A DNA stretch of 64,000 nucleotides from Algiphilus aromaticivorans DG1253 (GCF_000733765.1 NZ_JPOG01000001.1:248001-312000); one strand, 5' to 3'. Positions 19,186-27,843 are shown, counted from the stretch's first letter. Notes: generated from the letters alone by a model not told the origin. Numbers and translations: made by a program.

Positions 19186-19785
19186 TCAGTGCGCGGCGGC
19201 GAGGGTCTCGCGGACGAAATCCAGTCGGTCCTGGCCCCAGAACATCTCCTCACCAACGAAGATCGTCGGCACGCCGAAGAGGCCGCGCTGCACTGCGGCT
19301 TCCGTGACTTGCTTGAGCTGTGCCTTCACCGCGTCGTCCCCGGCCAGGCGCAGTGCCTCGTCGGCGTCGAATCCCGCCTGCGCCAGTGTCTGCCGCAGGA
19401 TGGTGTCGTCGCCGAGGTTGCGGCCGTCCACCCACATGGCCGTGTATAGCGCTTCCACCAGCGCCGGGAAGCGCTCCGGCTGATGCTGTTGCACGCCGGT
19501 CGCGATGCGCATGAGCGTCAGCGTGTTGATCGGGAAGTGCGGATTGAAGGCCAGCGGCACGTCATAGTGGCGGGCGAAGCGCTTCAGGTCGCGCACCATG
19601 TAGGCGCCCTTGGCGGCATTCGTCATCGGCGAGGCATTGCCGGTGGCCTGGAAAATTCCGCCCAGCAGGACGGGGTGGTAGACGAGTTCGGCGCCGGTAT
19701 CCCGGGCGATGCCCGGCAACTGCGTCCAGGCGAGATAGGCGGTGGGGCTGCCGACGTCGAAGTAGAAATCGATGCGTTGCGTCAT
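19186..19785 (-). CDS. DsbA-family 2-hydroxychromene-2-carboxylate isomerase-like protein
   Basis: 199-aa thioredoxin-fold protein of the HCCA isomerase/GST-kappa group. The N-terminus IDFYFDVGSPTAYLAW has the Ser of the DxxSPxxY motif instead of a CxxC, and the C-terminal GVPTIFVGEEMFWGQDRLDFV carries the cis-Pro loop. Such proteins use glutathione to isomerise aromatic catabolic intermediates, or are general GST-kappa types. A GTG at 19794 overlaps the SDR stop codon (GTGA), but the ATG at 19785 has GGTGA 5 nt upstream and gives the usual N-terminus. It is translationally coupled to the SDR. Confidence 0.88.
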   Translation of the reverse strand: MTQRIDFYFDVGSPTAYLAWTQLPGIARDTGAELVYHPVLLGGIFQATGNASPMTNAAKGAYMVRDLKRFARHYDVPLAFNPHFPINTLTLMRIATGVQQHQPERFPALVEALYTAMWVDGRNLGDDTILRQTLAQAGFDADEALRLAGDDAVKAQLKQVTEAAVQRGLFGVPTIFVGEEMFWGQDRLDFVRETLAAAH

Positions 19786-19790
19786 GGGGG

Positions 19791-20534
19791 TCACCAGGTT
19801 TCCATGTAGGGGCGCAGATCCATCTCGAAGGTCCAGGCGTCGCGCGGCTGGCAGTGGATGCGCCAGTAGTTCTCGGCGATGTGCTCGGGCTTGAGCACGC
19901 CATCCTTCGGCATGCGCTCGGCGTAGAGATCCGGCATGTTCTCGCGGATGAAGTCGGTGTCGACCGCGCCGTCGATAACGATGTGGGCGATATGGATGTT
20001 CTTCGGGCCCAGCTCGCGCGCCATGCTCTGCGCCAGCGCGCGCAGTGCCGCCTTGGCGCCGGAGAAGGCGGCGAAGCCGGGCGCCCCGCGCAGGCTCGCC
20101 GTCGCCCCGGTGAACAGGATCGTTCCTCGCCCGCGGTCGACCATGCGCCTCGCGACCTCACGGGCATTTAGGAAGCCGGCAAAGGTGGCCATCTCCCAGA
20201 TCTTGAAGTACTTGCGCGCGGTTTCCTCCAGGATCGAGCTGGGGACGTTGGCGCCGATGTTGAAGACCAGCACCTCGATCGGGCCGATCTCGGCTTCGAT
20301 CCGCTCGACGAGCGCGACGACTTCTTCTTCCCTGCGGGCGTCGGTGCCGAAGGCGACGGCGCGGCCGCCTTCGGATGTGATCTGCGCCACCAGCCCGTCG
20401 AGCTTGTCGGCGTCGCGACGCGTCACGCAGGCCACATAGCCTTCGCTGGCGAAGCGTCGGGCGATGGCGGCGCCGTTGCCGTCGCCGGCGCCGACGATGA
20501 GGGCGGCGCCCTTGGGGGCGGGATCGGTGGGCAT
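19791..20534 (-). CDS. SDR-family oxidoreductase lacking the catalytic tyrosine
   Basis: 247-aa Rossmann protein. The nucleotide-binding turn is GAGDGNGAAIAR and NIGAN replaces the usual NNAG. The catalytic region reads FTGATASLRG...FAAFSGAKAALRALAQSMARELG: the Lys is kept (K of SGAK) but the expected Tyr of YxxxK is Phe. ATG 20534 has GGAGATAG upstream. It is the first gene of a pair with the isomerase-like gene and diverges from a TetR gene. It may be a non-classical SDR with a different proton donor, or a binding protein. The substrate is unknown. Confidence 0.85.
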   Translation of the reverse strand: MPTDPAPKGAALIVGAGDGNGAAIARRFASEGYVACVTRRDADKLDGLVAQITSEGGRAVAFGTDARREEEVVALVERIEAEIGPIEVLVFNIGANVPSSILEETARKYFKIWEMATFAGFLNAREVARRMVDRGRGTILFTGATASLRGAPGFAAFSGAKAALRALAQSMARELGPKNIHIAHIVIDGAVDTDFIRENMPDLYAERMPKDGVLKPEHIAENYWRIHCQPRDAWTFEMDLRPYMETW

Positions 20535-20594
20535 GGCTATCTCCGGTTGGGCAGCCGCGGCGGGCATCGGCGATGGCCGCGCGTGGCGTATCGG

Positions 20595-20622
20595 TAACGA
20601 TCGTTATTAGTAACGAACGTTA
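20595..20622. promoter_or_regulatory. Tandem TetR operator candidates, TAACGATCGTTA and TAACGAACGTTA
   Basis: Two near-identical palindromes: 20595-20606 is a perfect 12-mer, 20611-20622 matches except in its centre. Their centres are 16 bp apart. They lie between the divergent SDR and TetR genes, just where an autoregulating TetR would bind. This arrangement also argues against the upstream ATG at 20622 as the TetR start. Confidence 0.75.
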
Positions 20623-20660
20623 TGCTAGCCTTGCCAACGTGTCAACGACGGCTGATTGCC

Positions 20661-21236
20661 ATGCGCTACTCTGCGGAACAGAAGGCCAAGAACCGTGAAC
20701 GCATCCTTGATGCCGCCGGCGCGCTCATCAAGGAGCGGGGCTTTGCCGCCACTGGGGTCGATGCGCTGATGGCTGCCTCCGGACTGACTGCCGGCGCCTT
20801 CTACACGAACTTCCGCTCGAAGGCCGAGTTTCTGGGTGCGCTCGTCGAGCGCGAAATGGCCGGCTCGGTATCGCGATTCAAGCCGGCATCGGCGGCCGAT
20901 ACCAAGGCCTGCTTCGCGTCCTATCTCAGCCGCACCCACGTCGAGCAGCCGGAGCGCGGCTGCATACTCCCGGCGCTGAGCGCGGAGGTGGCCCGCTCGG
21001 ACGAGACCGTGCGCGAAGCCTTCGAGGGGCGGCTGCTCGAAGCGCAGGCCGGAGTTGCCGGGCAGACCGGCGACGATGCGCTGGCCTGGTCGCTGCTCGC
21101 CCAGGCCGTCGGCGGCGTCATGCTGGCGCGGGCCGTGCAATCTCCGGAAACGCGCCAAATCATTCTGAAGAGCCTGCGTGAGCGCATCGACGCAGCGATC
21201 GATCGAGCCGAAAGCCAGACTGACAAGGCGGAGTAA
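20661..21236 (+). CDS. TetR-family transcriptional regulator
   Basis: 191-aa repressor. HTH: RERILDAAGALIKERGFAATGVDALMAASGLTAGAFYTNFRSKAEFL, characteristic of the TetR/AcrR branch that has GAFYTNFxSK. The C-terminal domain shows ERGCILPALSAEVARS. ATG 20661 is chosen because the only upstream alternative overlaps the operator; it has no strong ribosome site. It is followed 39 nt later by enoyl-CoA hydratase on the same strand and diverges from the SDR/isomerase pair, so it probably controls all four genes. Confidence 0.9.
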   Translation: MRYSAEQKAKNRERILDAAGALIKERGFAATGVDALMAASGLTAGAFYTNFRSKAEFLGALVEREMAGSVSRFKPASAADTKACFASYLSRTHVEQPERGCILPALSAEVARSDETVREAFEGRLLEAQAGVAGQTGDDALAWSLLAQAVGGVMLARAVQSPETRQIILKSLRERIDAAIDRAESQTDKAE

Positions 21237-21275
21237 CGGTACCCCGCCAACGCATCATCGAAAGAGGAGACCTGC

Positions 21276-22055
21276 ATGTCGCATATCGAAACCACCGTCG
21301 AGGGCCACGTCCTCGCCATCAAGGTCAACCGCCCCGACAAGCTCAACGCGCTGTCGCCGGAGATGTACAACGACCTCGCGCTGGCGCTGGGCCGGCTCGA
21401 CCGCGAGCCCGAGCTGCGCGTCGGCCTGATCCACGCCGAAGGCAAGCATTTTTCCGCCGGCGTGGAGCTGGACAAGTGGGCGCCGATCTTCGCCAAGGGC
21501 GACGGCTTTCCCTGTCCGGAGGGCGGCATCGATCCCTTCGCGCTCTCCGGGCCGCGCTGCAGCAAGCCGGTGGTCATGGCTGTGCAGGGCTACTGCTACA
21601 CCTGGGGCGTGGAGATCATGCTCAACACTGATGTGCGCGTGGCGGCCGACGACACCCGCTTCGCCATGCTGGAGGTCAAGCGTGGCATCTATCCCTGCGG
21701 CGGCGCGACGCTGCGCCTGCCCGCACAGATGGGCTGGGCCAACGCCCAGCGCTATCTGCTCACCGGCGACGCCTGGAGCGCGGCCGAGGCGCAGCGGACC
21801 GGGCTGGTGCAGGAGGTAGTCAGCCCTGGCGAACAGCTGCGCACAGCGCGCGCCATCGCCGAGCGCATGGCCGCTGCCGCGCCTCTTGGCGTGCAGGCGG
21901 TGCTTCGCTCTTCGCGCCTTGCCTATCAGGAGGGAGACGCGGCCGCGGCGGCGCGCATCTTCGAGGACATGCCGGCCGTCATGGCCAGCGAGGACGCCAA
22001 GGAGGGGGTGCAATCCTTCTTGGAGCGCCGGGACGCTGTCTTCACGGGCAATTAG
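21276..22055 (+). CDS. Enoyl-CoA hydratase/isomerase (crotonase) family protein
   Basis: 259-aa crotonase-fold protein. The N-terminus VLAIKVNRPDKLNALSPEMYNDL is typical; the oxyanion-hole segments are HFSAGVELD and MAVQGYCYTWGVEIMLNTDVRVAADDTRFAMLEVKRGIYP. Family members hydrate or isomerise enoyl-CoA esters. In the second segment the usual AGGxE is TWGVE; the acidic residue is conserved, so hydratase activity is plausible but not certain. GAGGAGA precedes ATG. It lies directly downstream of TetR and may be co-transcribed with it. Confidence 0.9.
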   Translation: MSHIETTVEGHVLAIKVNRPDKLNALSPEMYNDLALALGRLDREPELRVGLIHAEGKHFSAGVELDKWAPIFAKGDGFPCPEGGIDPFALSGPRCSKPVVMAVQGYCYTWGVEIMLNTDVRVAADDTRFAMLEVKRGIYPCGGATLRLPAQMGWANAQRYLLTGDAWSAAEAQRTGLVQEVVSPGEQLRTARAIAERMAAAAPLGVQAVLRSSRLAYQEGDAAAAARIFEDMPAVMASEDAKEGVQSFLERRDAVFTGN

Positions 22056-22169
22056 CGTCCGCAATCAGTTCTGGCAGCGCTAGCGGCTGTCGTATGTGGG
22101 GGAATCTCGGGACAGTGTGCGGGCGGCATGGTGCGTAGGCTTGATGCGTCCCGGCAACGAGCCCCGAAC

Positions 22170-23468
22170 ATGCGATTGCTCAAGCGCTTCGTGCCCTCCC
22201 GGTTTTCCGTGGTGTTCGTCATCAATGCGATGGGTCTGGCGCTGCTGCCGAGCGCGCAGGCAGCCGGCGAGCGCTATCCCGACGGTCACGGCGGTGAGGT
22301 CTTCTTCCCGATGGGTGCGGTGTCCTTCGCCGATGAGGTGGTGCGCTTCGACGCCGGTGATCCGGCAGCCGAGGACGCGCAGTACTCCGAGGCTGAGCGT
22401 GTGCTCGGCGCGCCGCGCTACACGCAGGATGAGGACGACTTTCTCACCCTGGGCTGCGCAGGTGAGTTGGTGCTGCGCTTTGGCGACAATCAGCTGATCG
22501 ACGTGCCGGGGCCGGATCTCTATGTCTTCGAGATCGGTCCGGATACCGAGCCCACGGCGCTGGCGGTCTCCGAGGATGGCAACGACTGGACGCGCGTCGG
22601 CACCATCGCCGGCGGCAAGGCTGAAATCGACCTAGAGCCTTACGTGGGAGTCGGCGACAGCTTTCGGCTGGTGAAGTTGGTGGACCTCAAGCGGGCCTGC
22701 AACAGCGGCACACCGGGCGCGGATGTCGATGCTGTCGGCGCCATCGGCTCGGCTACCAGCATCGCTCTGGACAGTGCGGTGCTCTTCGATTCCGGCGCGC
22801 ATCAGCTCAAGCCCGGCGCCTTCGAGGCGCTCGACGAGATCATCGCGCGGATTGCCGACCCGGCATCCAGTGAGGTGGAAGTCGCAGGCCATACCGACAG
22901 TGTCGGCGAAGCGCAGGACAACCTCGTACTGTCGCGCAAGCGTGCGCAGGCGGTGGCCCGCCATCTGCGGGACAACGGCGATTTCGCCGCGGAGGCGGTG
23001 ACGACCCGGGCCTTCGGGCAGACGCGACCGGTGGCCGACAATGACACTGCCGAGGGCCGCGCCCGGAACCGACGCGTGGAACTGACGGTGCGCACCACGC
23101 GAACGGCCGAAGCCGGCCCGGCGGAGGTCGATATTCTCGGCGTCTGGGGTGGTACGAGCGGCCGCAGTGCAGACCGCATCCTGGAGCTGCGCCGCGAGGG
23201 CGACACCGTTCGCGGCGATTACGACTTCGACGGCAGCCGTATGCTCGGCGAACTCATCGACGCGACGACCTTCGAGGGCTTCTGGATCAAGAAGCACTCC
23301 GGGCGCAAATGCGATACCGAGAAGGACGGTAGCCGCTATTGGGGGCATCTGCGCCTGGAGTTTGAATCGCCCGAGCGCGATCGCCTCGACGGTTTCTGGC
23401 GCTACTGCGGCAGCGGCGAGGAGGACTGGAGCCCGAAGGGCTGGCAGGGCATCGAACGTATGCTCTGA
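22170..23468 (+). CDS. OmpA-family outer-membrane protein with N-terminal beta-sandwich
   Basis: 432-aa predicted envelope protein. The signal peptide region (FSVVFVINAMGLALLPSAQA) is followed by a domain at about 45-195 (GPDLYVFEIGPDTEP...ALAVSEDGNDWTRVG...SGTPGADVDAVGAI), as in cell-surface beta-sandwich proteins. An OmpA peptidoglycan-binding domain follows at about 200-315 (VLFDSGAHQLKPGAFEAL, VAGHTDSVGEAQDNLVLSRKRAQ), and then a C-terminal segment of about 95 aa of unknown type. The start is uncertain: ATG 22170 fits the signal peptide, whereas ATG 22128 would add 14 residues; neither has a good ribosome site. A hairpin follows the gene. Confidence 0.8.
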   Translation: MRLLKRFVPSRFSVVFVINAMGLALLPSAQAAGERYPDGHGGEVFFPMGAVSFADEVVRFDAGDPAAEDAQYSEAERVLGAPRYTQDEDDFLTLGCAGELVLRFGDNQLIDVPGPDLYVFEIGPDTEPTALAVSEDGNDWTRVGTIAGGKAEIDLEPYVGVGDSFRLVKLVDLKRACNSGTPGADVDAVGAIGSATSIALDSAVLFDSGAHQLKPGAFEALDEIIARIADPASSEVEVAGHTDSVGEAQDNLVLSRKRAQAVARHLRDNGDFAAEAVTTRAFGQTRPVADNDTAEGRARNRRVELTVRTTRTAEAGPAEVDILGVWGGTSGRSADRILELRREGDTVRGDYDFDGSRMLGELIDATTFEGFWIKKHSGRKCDTEKDGSRYWGHLRLEFESPERDRLDGFWRYCGSGEEDWSPKGWQGIERML

Positions 23469-23473
23469 TCCGC

Positions 23474-23499
23474 GCCGCGTCGCTCCGCAGCGACGCGGC
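23474..23499 (+). terminator. Terminator-like hairpin without a T-run
   Basis: A perfect 11-bp GC-rich stem (23474-23484 with 23489-23499) with loop CCGC lies 5 nt after the OmpA-like stop. There is no T-run, so it may be a weak terminator or an mRNA end-stabiliser. Confidence 0.5.
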
Positions 23500-23577
23500 A
23501 GGGCCGATCGTCGGCGAGCCAGCGCCGTCAAGCGCGCGGGCCCCGTCCTTGATGCGGGCACTGACTAGCGTGTGCGC

Positions 23578-26500
23578 ATGGTCTCCGAATTGCCCCAGCT
23601 TGCGGTCCAGGGAGCGGCAGCTTTGGCGCCGCTGACCTGGCCGCTGGTTCAAGCGCCGGCGCCTCCGCCAGGGCGGCAGGCTGCGGGGTCGTCGACGGAG
23701 CAGCGGCCGGACGGCTGCCTGATCATTGATGCCGAGTGCGGCGTGATTCTGGATGCGGATCAGCACGCTGCGGCCTTGCTCGCTTATGCGCCCGAGGCGC
23801 TGGAAGGGCGAGCTATATCCGAATTGATCAACGAGGGTGATCGCGACGCTTTTGCCGGCGCCTTGCGGATGTTGGTGGCCGAGGGAGGCGTGCGGCGGGA
23901 AACGCTGCGCTTGCTTGCAAGCGACGGTACTGAGCGCCCCGTCGAGCTGGTCTGCGGTCTGGGCCGTAACGCGGACGAGGTCGAGTGCTGGCTCAGGGAC
24001 CTGCGTAAGCGGTGGCGCGACGAGAAGGAGCTGCGTGAGCGCGTGAAGGAGCTGCGCTGCATTATGCGCATTTCCGGCATTCTGCATCGCATCGATGCGC
24101 CGCTGGATGGCTTGCTGGACGAGGTCGTCGCCTGCCTGCCGGAGGCGTTGCAATTCCCGGCCGTCACGACCGCGCGCATTACGCTGGACGGGCACGAGTA
24201 CGCGACACCCGATTTCCGCCGCACGGCGCATTGCCTGGCTGAACCCATCGTCGAGTACGGTCGAAGCACCGGCCTGATCGAGATCTGCCTGCGGCATTTG
24301 CCGGAGACAACCGACGGTGAGGTGTTTCTCGATGAGGAATACGCCCTGGTCGCGCTCGTCGCGCTGGAGATCGCGCAGATAAGCGCGCAGCGCCGGCAGG
24401 CGGACCACTTCCGCAACCTGATCGAAAGCGCACCGGATGCCATGGTGATTGTCGACGGCAGCGGTTGCATCATGATGGTCAACGCTGGCTTGGAGCAGCT
24501 CTTCGGCTATCAGCGTGACGAGCTCGTCGGTCAACCGATGGAGATTCTCGTCCCGAAGCGCCTTGCAGCGCAGCATCGCGAGCATCGTGCCGCCTTCGCG
24601 CGTACGCCGGAGGCGCGGCCAATGGGGAGCAGTAGCCAACTGGTGGGGCGTCGCTGTGACGGCAGCGAGATGCCGGTTGAGGTCAGCCTCGGCCCCTTGG
24701 AGACGGTCGACGGCGCACTGGTGGCGGCGACCATCCGGGATGTCTCGGAACGCCGTCGCGCCGAGGCGGTGCTGCAACGGCTGCATCGGGTGCGCGTGAT
24801 GATGTCTGCGGTCAACGCCATGATCGTGCGCGCCAATGATCGAGACGAGCTGCTGAGTGATGTCTGCCGCATTGTTGTCGAGGATGGCGGTTTCCTGATG
24901 GCCTGGGCCGCCTTCGTTGAGGGCAACGATATCCGGCCGGCTGCCAGCTATGGTGAGGATCGCGGCTACGTGGCGAAGACCGAGGTCCGCCTCGATACCG
25001 GGCATCCGCGCGGACAGGGGCCTGTCGGCCGCGCAGTGCGCGAGGCGCGGAGCCATGTGGTCAACGACATTAGCAGCGATGCCAGCATGGCTCCCTGGCG
25101 CGAGGCTGCGCTTGAGCGCGGTTACCGTGCTATCGCAGCCGTGCCGATGGTGCGCGAGGGGCGGGTCTTCGGCACCTTGAATTTCTATTCTGCCGAGGGT
25201 GGTGTCTTCGACGACGATGAAGTCGGCTTGCTCGAGGAACTGGCCGGCGATGTCGCCTTTGCCATCGACGCGATCGAGCAGCGGCAGCGCGTCGATTATC
25301 TGGCCCTGCATGATCCGCTCACGCAGCTCGCCAACCGCGCACTCTTTGCCGAGCGGCTGAGCCGGGTCCTGGAAACCGCCAAGGAGGAAGCCCACCAAGT
25401 CGCACTTCTGGTGCTTGATATGGAGCGCTTCAAAGCCATCAACGACGCGCTGGGGATGGTGGCTGGCGACGCGGTGCTACGCGAAGTGGCTCAGCGTCTT
25501 AGCGCTTTGGCCGGAGCCCACGACCGCGTCGCACGCCTCGAAGGTGACCGTTTCGCGATGCTGATACCACGCATCCGCGGCGCTTCGGATCTGTCGGCGC
25601 TGGTAGAGGAGGAGATCTGGGAAAAGCTGGGTGCGCCGATGACGCAGAACGAGGTCGAGCTTCGGCCCGCCGTGCGCAGCGGCATCGCGCTCTACCCGGA
25701 TGATGGAGTTGATTCCGAAGCGCTTTTCCGCAACGCCGAGGCCGCGCTGAAGGAAGCCAAGTCGAGCAACGAGCACTACGCCTTCTACGCGCAGTCGATG
25801 AATCGCGCGGTGCATCAACGCCTGGCGCTGGAAGCACGCTTGCGTCAAGCCGTGGATGCCGAGCAGTTGACGATTCATTATCAACCCAAGCTGGCGCTGA
25901 GCGATGGCCGTATTTGCGGGGCCGAGGCGCTGCTGCGCTGGCCGGAGCTCGAGCAGGAGCTTGGTATCGGCGAGATCATCCAGCTTATCGAGGATGTAGG
26001 CGCCATCCATGACGTCGGCCATTGGGCGGTTCGGCGCGCCATCGCCGATCGGCGGCGCTGGCAGCAAGCCGGGCTCGTGGCGCCTCCGGTTGCGGTCAAT
26101 GTCTCGGGGCTGCAGCTGCAACATCCGCGCTTTGTCGAAGGCATGGCCGCGCTGTCGCCCGGTCCTGGTCATTTCAAGGACGCCGGCATCGAGCTCGAGC
26201 TGACCGAGTCGACGCTGTTGCGTGATGTCGCGGCAACACAGGACAAGCTGCAGCAGCTGGCGGTGCTGGGGCTGCAGGTCGCGATCGACGACTTCGGTAC
26301 TGGATATTCGTCGCTCAGCTATCTGTCCCGGCTGCCCCTGCACGCGCTCAAGATCGACCGCTCCTTCATCACTGAGCTGGGTGTTTCGACGACTGCAGGC
26401 AACATCGTGCAGGCCATCATCTCGCTGGCGCACTCGATGCGACTGCGAGTCATCGCCGAAGGTGTCGAGACGCCTGAGCAGTATCAGCTACTGCGGCAGC

Positions 26501-26622
26501 TCGGTTGCGACGAGATCCAGGGCTGGCTTTTCAGCAAGGCAGTGCCTCCGGATGCTTTCGCCGATCTGCTGCGCTCTCGAATGTCGCTGAGTCCACAGGG
26601 TGTGGTCCAGCGCGTCGAGTAG
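23578..26622 (+). CDS. PAS/GAF sensor protein with GGDEF and EAL domains
   Basis: 1014-aa c-di-GMP signalling protein. An N-terminal PAS-like region (about 40-130) and a second module are followed by a clear PAS (about 280-400, LIESAPDAMVIVDGSGCIMMVNAGLEQLFGY), then a GAF-like domain (about 420-580), GGDEF (about 585-740) and EAL (about 765-1005). The GGDEF active site reads EGDRF (655-659), so cyclase activity is probably lost. The EAL motifs are intact: EALLRW at 783 and DDFGTGYSS at 904. It should act as a sensor-controlled phosphodiesterase, perhaps with GTP-binding regulation by the GGDEF domain. No TM segments are seen, so it is cytoplasmic. GTG 23572 is an alternative start. Confidence 0.9.
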   Translation: MVSELPQLAVQGAAALAPLTWPLVQAPAPPPGRQAAGSSTEQRPDGCLIIDAECGVILDADQHAAALLAYAPEALEGRAISELINEGDRDAFAGALRMLVAEGGVRRETLRLLASDGTERPVELVCGLGRNADEVECWLRDLRKRWRDEKELRERVKELRCIMRISGILHRIDAPLDGLLDEVVACLPEALQFPAVTTARITLDGHEYATPDFRRTAHCLAEPIVEYGRSTGLIEICLRHLPETTDGEVFLDEEYALVALVALEIAQISAQRRQADHFRNLIESAPDAMVIVDGSGCIMMVNAGLEQLFGYQRDELVGQPMEILVPKRLAAQHREHRAAFARTPEARPMGSSSQLVGRRCDGSEMPVEVSLGPLETVDGALVAATIRDVSERRRAEAVLQRLHRVRVMMSAVNAMIVRANDRDELLSDVCRIVVEDGGFLMAWAAFVEGNDIRPAASYGEDRGYVAKTEVRLDTGHPRGQGPVGRAVREARSHVVNDISSDASMAPWREAALERGYRAIAAVPMVREGRVFGTLNFYSAEGGVFDDDEVGLLEELAGDVAFAIDAIEQRQRVDYLALHDPLTQLANRALFAERLSRVLETAKEEAHQVALLVLDMERFKAINDALGMVAGDAVLREVAQRLSALAGAHDRVARLEGDRFAMLIPRIRGASDLSALVEEEIWEKLGAPMTQNEVELRPAVRSGIALYPDDGVDSEALFRNAEAALKEAKSSNEHYAFYAQSMNRAVHQRLALEARLRQAVDAEQLTIHYQPKLALSDGRICGAEALLRWPELEQELGIGEIIQLIEDVGAIHDVGHWAVRRAIADRRRWQQAGLVAPPVAVNVSGLQLQHPRFVEGMAALSPGPGHFKDAGIELELTESTLLRDVAATQDKLQQLAVLGLQVAIDDFGTGYSSLSYLSRLPLHALKIDRSFITELGVSTTAGNIVQAIISLAHSMRLRVIAEGVETPEQYQLLRQLGCDEIQGWLFSKAVPPDAFADLLRSRMSLSPQGVVQRVE

Positions 26623-26640
26623 GCTTTCGGAAGAAAGGCC

Positions 26641-27684
26641 TCAGCTCGCTTGCTCGGGTCGCTGCGCGTGCTGTTGGCGAAAGCGCGCCGGGCTCGCGCC
26701 GGTGGCGCGCCGGAAAGCGCGCGTAAAGTTGGCGGCGTCGCTATAGCCGAGTTCCAGAGCGATGCGCGTGATGCTCAGATCGCTTTCTCTTAGCAGGCGG
26801 ATCGCGTTCTCGCGTCGGACTTCGTTGGACAGGCCGCGGAAACGGAAGCCCTCGGCCTTCAGGTGCCGGTCCAGGGTGCGTGGCGTGACGTTCAGGATCT
26901 GCGCCAGCTCGGCGAGAGTGGGCACGCCGCCGCTGGCTTCGCGCAGCATCATGACAATCCAATCCGAGACATGGCCGGCAGCCGCGGCGTTGCGCAACAG
27001 CGTCTGGCAGCGCGCTTCGGCCATGCTGCGTGCGTTGGGGTCGGCCATGGCCATGGGGTGGCGGTCGATGGCGGCCGGGAAGCGCAGGCGCACGCCGGGG
27101 GTGGGCCCGGCGTCGAAGTGACAGCTGGCCTCGGTCAACTCGGCGTAGCGCGCCGCATGCGGCGGGGCAGCCATCGACAGCTGCAGCCGATAGTCCGGCA
27201 TCCGCCCCTCGCTCAGGTCGCGGACTTCGTAGTGCGCGGCAACGGCGATGGCCTCCAGATGGAAGTCGAGGCACTGGTGCCCCATGGCGACCTCGGGCGT
27301 GAAGCTCAATTCGGCAACGCGCGCGTCCAGCTGGTAGCGCGCCCGGAAGCTGGGCATGACCAGACCGAAATAGCGCGCGACGAAGCGCAGGGCGTCGCCC
27401 AGCACCGCGCTACTGAGCATGCCGTAGCCGACGATGTGGTGAGCGCTGACCTTCAGTGAACGGCCCAAGTCGAATGCGAGATCCGAGCGCCCGCCGCGCT
27501 CCGCTATCAATGCAATCAGCTGCTCAACCTGCGGCAGGCCCAGCATGGCGTCCGGCGGTGCCCAGGCATCGGGATCGATGCTCGCGTCGCGCAACAGCGC
27601 TGCGGTGTCGAAGCCGTTCTGCACCAACAGCTCGCCAAGCCGCGTGTAGTACCGCGCTGGCACCTTCGGATTCGCTTGTCGCAT
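26641..27684 (-). CDS. AraC-family regulator with arabinose-binding-like N-domain
   Basis: 347-aa regulator. The N-terminal half is the AraC arabinose-binding type 'Arabinose_bd' domain (YYTRLGELLVQNGFDTAALLRDASIDPDAW...LSSAVLGDALRFVARYF). The C-terminal HTH reads LAELAQILNVTPRTLDRHLKAEGFRFRGL...IALELGYSDAANFTRAFRRATGASPARFR. Proteins of this type commonly sit beside alkane or fatty-acid metabolism genes. It diverges from alkB-rubredoxin, and the gap holds a phased dyad pair next to its start. It is the likely regulator of alkB. Confidence 0.92.
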   Translation of the reverse strand: MRQANPKVPARYYTRLGELLVQNGFDTAALLRDASIDPDAWAPPDAMLGLPQVEQLIALIAERGGRSDLAFDLGRSLKVSAHHIVGYGMLSSAVLGDALRFVARYFGLVMPSFRARYQLDARVAELSFTPEVAMGHQCLDFHLEAIAVAAHYEVRDLSEGRMPDYRLQLSMAAPPHAARYAELTEASCHFDAGPTPGVRLRFPAAIDRHPMAMADPNARSMAEARCQTLLRNAAAAGHVSDWIVMMLREASGGVPTLAELAQILNVTPRTLDRHLKAEGFRFRGLSNEVRRENAIRLLRESDLSITRIALELGYSDAANFTRAFRRATGASPARFRQQHAQRPEQAS

Positions 27685-27709
27685 GGCGCGCCTCCCGTAT
27701 ACGGGGCAG

Positions 27710-27745
27710 TGTCAGAAAATGACAAGTCAATGTCAATAAATGACA
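27710..27745. promoter_or_regulatory. Two phased TGTCA-N5-TGACA dyads, AraC operator candidate
   Basis: The dyads are at 27710-27724 and 27731-27745, each TGTCA-N5-TGACA, and start 21 bp apart, two helical turns. They lie 26-61 nt upstream of the AraC start and about 100 nt upstream of the alkB ATG. Same-face double sites are typical for AraC-type dimers; the match to each other is exact in the arms. Confidence 0.75.
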
Positions 27746-27773
27746 GGCTGGATAGGGTGTCGGCGCGCAGCAT

Positions 27774-27825
27774 GAATCCTGCAGGCGGGCAAGCGCCGGA
27801 AGGGCGCACCGCCGTTGCAGGATTC
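27774..27825 (+). promoter_or_regulatory. Structured leader of alkB: nested hairpin
   Basis: Outer arms GAATCCTGCA (27774-27783) and TGCAGGATTC (27816-27825) enclose GGCGG (27784-27788) with CCGCC (27809-27813), and GCGCC (27793-27797) with GGCGC (27803-27807). This is 20 base pairs with small bulges, ending 5 nt before the alkB Shine-Dalgarno at about 27830-27837. The ribosome site itself is free. No T-run follows. Confidence 0.6.
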
Positions 27826-27843
27826 CATCGGAGGAGGACACCC

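Noticed and set aside
23287-25398. 703-codon minus-strand open frame
   Set aside because: Antisense to the PAS/GAF/GGDEF/EAL gene; no protein family match visible.
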